The notes under the pieces: model-generated | Database searches by the model: none | Told to the model about the DNA's origin: nothing | Seen by the model: the letters and a program-made list of their open reading frames with translations, nothing else | Part shown: piece after piece, positions 6,582-7,854 of the stretch | Layout of the letters: each line of letters starts with the position of its first letter | Numbering within the stretch: position 1 is the stretch's first letter | Assembly: GCA_009712615.1 (NCBI GenBank) | Contig: WASR01000355.1 | Location: 1-7,854 of the forward strand | DNA length: 7,854 nucleotides | DNA from: Methanobacterium sp. | GTDB lineage: Archaea; Methanobacteriota; Methanobacteria; Methanobacteriales; Methanobacteriaceae | Reading direction: 5' to 3' | Program-made: the position numbers and the translations under genes

Positions 6582-6656
6582 AATTCATTGTTTACAGATC
6601 GATTAAGCTAGTGATCTGTTTTAGGTAAAGGACGAATTACATATGATTTAAGGAGG
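6580..6656 (+). promoter_or_regulatory. Foldable 5' leader and ribosome binding site of the second surface-protein gene
   Basis: The expected transcript has an unusually long leader for an archaeon, about 70 bases. ACAGATC (6594-6600) and GATCTGT (6613-6619) form a perfect 7-bp stem with a 12-base loop. Outside it, GTAATTC (6580-6586) can pair with GAATTAC (6634-6640), though the left arm may lie before the transcription start. The strong Shine-Dalgarno AAGGAGG (6650-6656) is left free in either fold and stands 5 bases before the ATG. The structure may stabilise the mRNA or tune translation. Confidence 0.4.
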
Positions 6657-6661
6657 CTAAT

Positions 6662-7854
6662 ATGAACAGATATGCTATTTTTATAGTACTTTCATGTGCT
6701 ATGATAGTAATGATCTGTGGAAGTGCTTCGGCTGCCTCGCCATCGGCGAATTTCACAGCCAACACTACTAATGGACACTCTCCATTGAATGTGCATTTCA
6801 CTGATAAATCCACTGGAAATCCAACCAGTTGGAGTTGGGACTTCGGTGATGGAAGCAGTTCTACAGATCAAAATCCTAACCATACCTTCAGTACGGTTGG
6901 GGCTTACACAATAAAGTTGATTGCAACCAACGATGATGGTTCCAGTTCTTTAACAAGAACCAACTACATCACGGCTTGGAATACAACAAATGTAATGAGT
7001 AGTAATAATGGAATTGCATTTTACGTTGCCAATGATGCAGGAGTAAAATATGACATAGCTAATGGTGTTAATCAGCAGGGAGATTATCAGCAGATACATG
7101 TCAATAATAGTTACTACATAAGTAGGGGTGGCGGGGGAATGAACCCTATCCAAATATCAACAGACCCTACAATCAAAAGTGGGACTCTTACCACAACTGG
7201 CAACCAAACTGGTAAATTCTGGGTTGTATTCAGTGGTGGAATTGGACATATGGATGATTGTATTTTGATGTTGGCAGTTAACGGAACAATACCTGACAAC
7301 TTCGCATTCCATGTAACTGCAAATGGATACACCTATGATCTGCCTGCACCTGCCCTTTCAAACCCATTAACATCCACTTTAACAAATGTACAATTTGTAA
7401 CTGGAGTTAACGAAACTTTTTATAAAAGTGATTTTCTATACGGTCCGCAGAGTTGGAAACCAACTAACACCGTGAACTACCCTATTTACCAGGGCCAGGA
7501 TCCTAACAATAAATTTTCATTGATGTTTATCGATCTTGATGTAGGAGCATTTGTAACAAATGGCTATCCGGGAGTTACCAATGGATCTATTGAAGTTGAT
7601 TACAGTTTCAGTAATCTGGAATCATTCGCATCTTTCGGTGCATATGGATGGTTCTCTGCTTGTAACTGGGGTACAGGAATACCAATGGCGAGTAACATAG
7701 CCCAAGGAGGGTACAATGTACAGGGAATAACACCAATCACACCAGTTGCTAACTTCACAGCAAACACAACAACAGGTTTGAACCCAGCAAATGTACAGTT
7801 CACTGATACCAGTAGCAACACTCCAACAAGTTGGTTATGGGACTTTGGTGATGG
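6662..7854 (+). CDS. Secreted PKD-domain surface protein (3' end beyond the window)
   Basis: Open reading frame from ATG with an ideal AAGGAGG site to the window edge with no stop; 397 complete codons are visible. The N-terminus is a signal peptide (basic n-region MNR, hydrophobic core, cleavage probably after S-A-S-A at residue 24). Then follow a PKD domain about 27-104 (WSWDFGDG at 57-64), an unrecognised module about 106-356, and the start of a second PKD domain from about 359 (WLWDFGD at 391-397). The middle module is rich in Gly, Asn and aromatics, with a GGGG turn (156-159), an ISTDPT segment, an LMLAVNGTIPDNF strand and a single cysteine in each half (200 and 334); I cannot name its family. 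At least eleven N-x-S/T sites suggest N-glycosylation after export. The first PKD domain resembles that of the protein encoded at 230-1666, so the two are related. Its role is probably cell-surface adhesion or envelope structure; anchor and full length cannot be judged here. Confidence 0.88.
   Translation, partial: MNRYAIFIVLSCAMIVMICGSASAASPSANFTANTTNGHSPLNVHFTDKSTGNPTSWSWDFGDGSSSTDQNPNHTFSTVGAYTIKLIATNDDGSSSLTRTNYITAWNTTNVMSSNNGIAFYVANDAGVKYDIANGVNQQGDYQQIHVNNSYYISRGGGGMNPIQISTDPTIKSGTLTTTGNQTGKFWVVFSGGIGHMDDCILMLAVNGTIPDNFAFHVTANGYTYDLPAPALSNPLTSTLTNVQFVTGVNETFYKSDFLYGPQSWKPTNTVNYPIYQGQDPNNKFSLMFIDLDVGAFVTNGYPGVTNGSIEVDYSFSNLESFASFGAYGWFSACNWGTGIPMASNIAQGGYNVQGITPITPVANFTANTTTGLNPANVQFTDTSSNTPTSWLWDFGD
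6749..6853 (+). repeat. PKD-coding repeat, copy 1
   Basis: Encodes residues 30-64 of the second surface protein. It aligns without gaps to copy 2 at the window end; 24 of the 34 fully visible residues are identical, including NFTANTT and the PTSW-x-WDFGD core. The similarity is a tandem-domain relationship, not a mobile repeat. Confidence 0.75.
7751..7854 (+). repeat. PKD-coding repeat, copy 2 (cut by the window edge)
   Basis: Encodes residues 364-397 of the second surface protein, the beginning of another PKD domain, in the same phase as copy 1. More copies may follow beyond the window. Confidence 0.75.

Noticed and set aside
6473..6583. 36-codon + strand frame in the gap before the second surface-protein gene
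   Set aside because: No ribosome binding site precedes it and it runs through the TATA box and its inverted repeat. The product shows no recognisable feature.
6643..6651. Two-codon frame ATG-ATT-TAA in the leader, just before the Shine-Dalgarno
   Set aside because: Preceded by AAAGGA at a workable distance, so a minimal regulatory ORF was considered, but a frame this short is expected often by chance and nothing else supports it.
211..7821. Many minus-strand open frames of 60-110 codons across the window
   Set aside because: Most lie opposite the six + strand genes, have no Shine-Dalgarno or promoter of their own, and encode low-complexity sequence with no recognisable motif. They are shadows of the real genes.
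1..7854. CRISPR array, insertion sequence, attachment site or defence system
   Set aside because: No regularly spaced direct repeats, transposase or integrase motifs, terminal inverted repeats or target-site duplications were found.

Overview
The window looks like a piece of a mesophilic hydrogenotrophic methanogen chromosome, most likely Methanobacterium or a close relative. The reasons are AT-rich DNA, archaeal TATA-type promoters and T-tract terminators, strong GGAGG ribosome binding sites, heterodisulfide-reductase genes, and secreted PKD-domain surface proteins of a type common in Methanobacteriales. The genus is inferred from gene content only. All six supported genes lie on the + strand.

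Layout: (1) 1-229 is an AT-rich promoter and leader. (2) 230-1666 encodes a secreted surface protein with two PKD domains, two chitobiase-C-terminal-like repeats and a C-terminal Ig-like domain. Its best-supported start is a non-canonical ATT codon. A T-tract terminator follows. (3) 1772-5611 is a tight hdrC-hdrB-hdrA operon with overlapping genes. (4) 5671-6375 is a short stand-alone protein related to the N-terminal part of the tRNA-Ile2 agmatinylcytidine synthetase TiaS. (5) 6376-6661 is intergenic, with terminator-like signals, a TATA box set inside an inverted repeat, and a leader that can fold. (6) 6662 to the window end is a second secreted PKD protein, cut off by the edge.

The centre of interest is the Hdr operon. 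HdrC and the HdrA flavin and iron-sulfur core look intact, but two parts of the electron path are altered. HdrB has lost two of the five cysteines of its first CCG motif while the second motif is complete. HdrA carries a C-terminal MvhD-like domain that has lost every cysteine, so it cannot hold the [2Fe-2S] cluster that normally receives electrons from a hydrogenase or formate dehydrogenase. No partner hydrogenase, formate dehydrogenase or separate mvhD gene is in the window. In studied Methanobacteriales the housekeeping hdrA is not linked to hdrCB. This is therefore probably a second, divergent Hdr-like complex with a changed electron donor, a changed substrate, or both. That is an inference from motifs and gene order, not a shown function.
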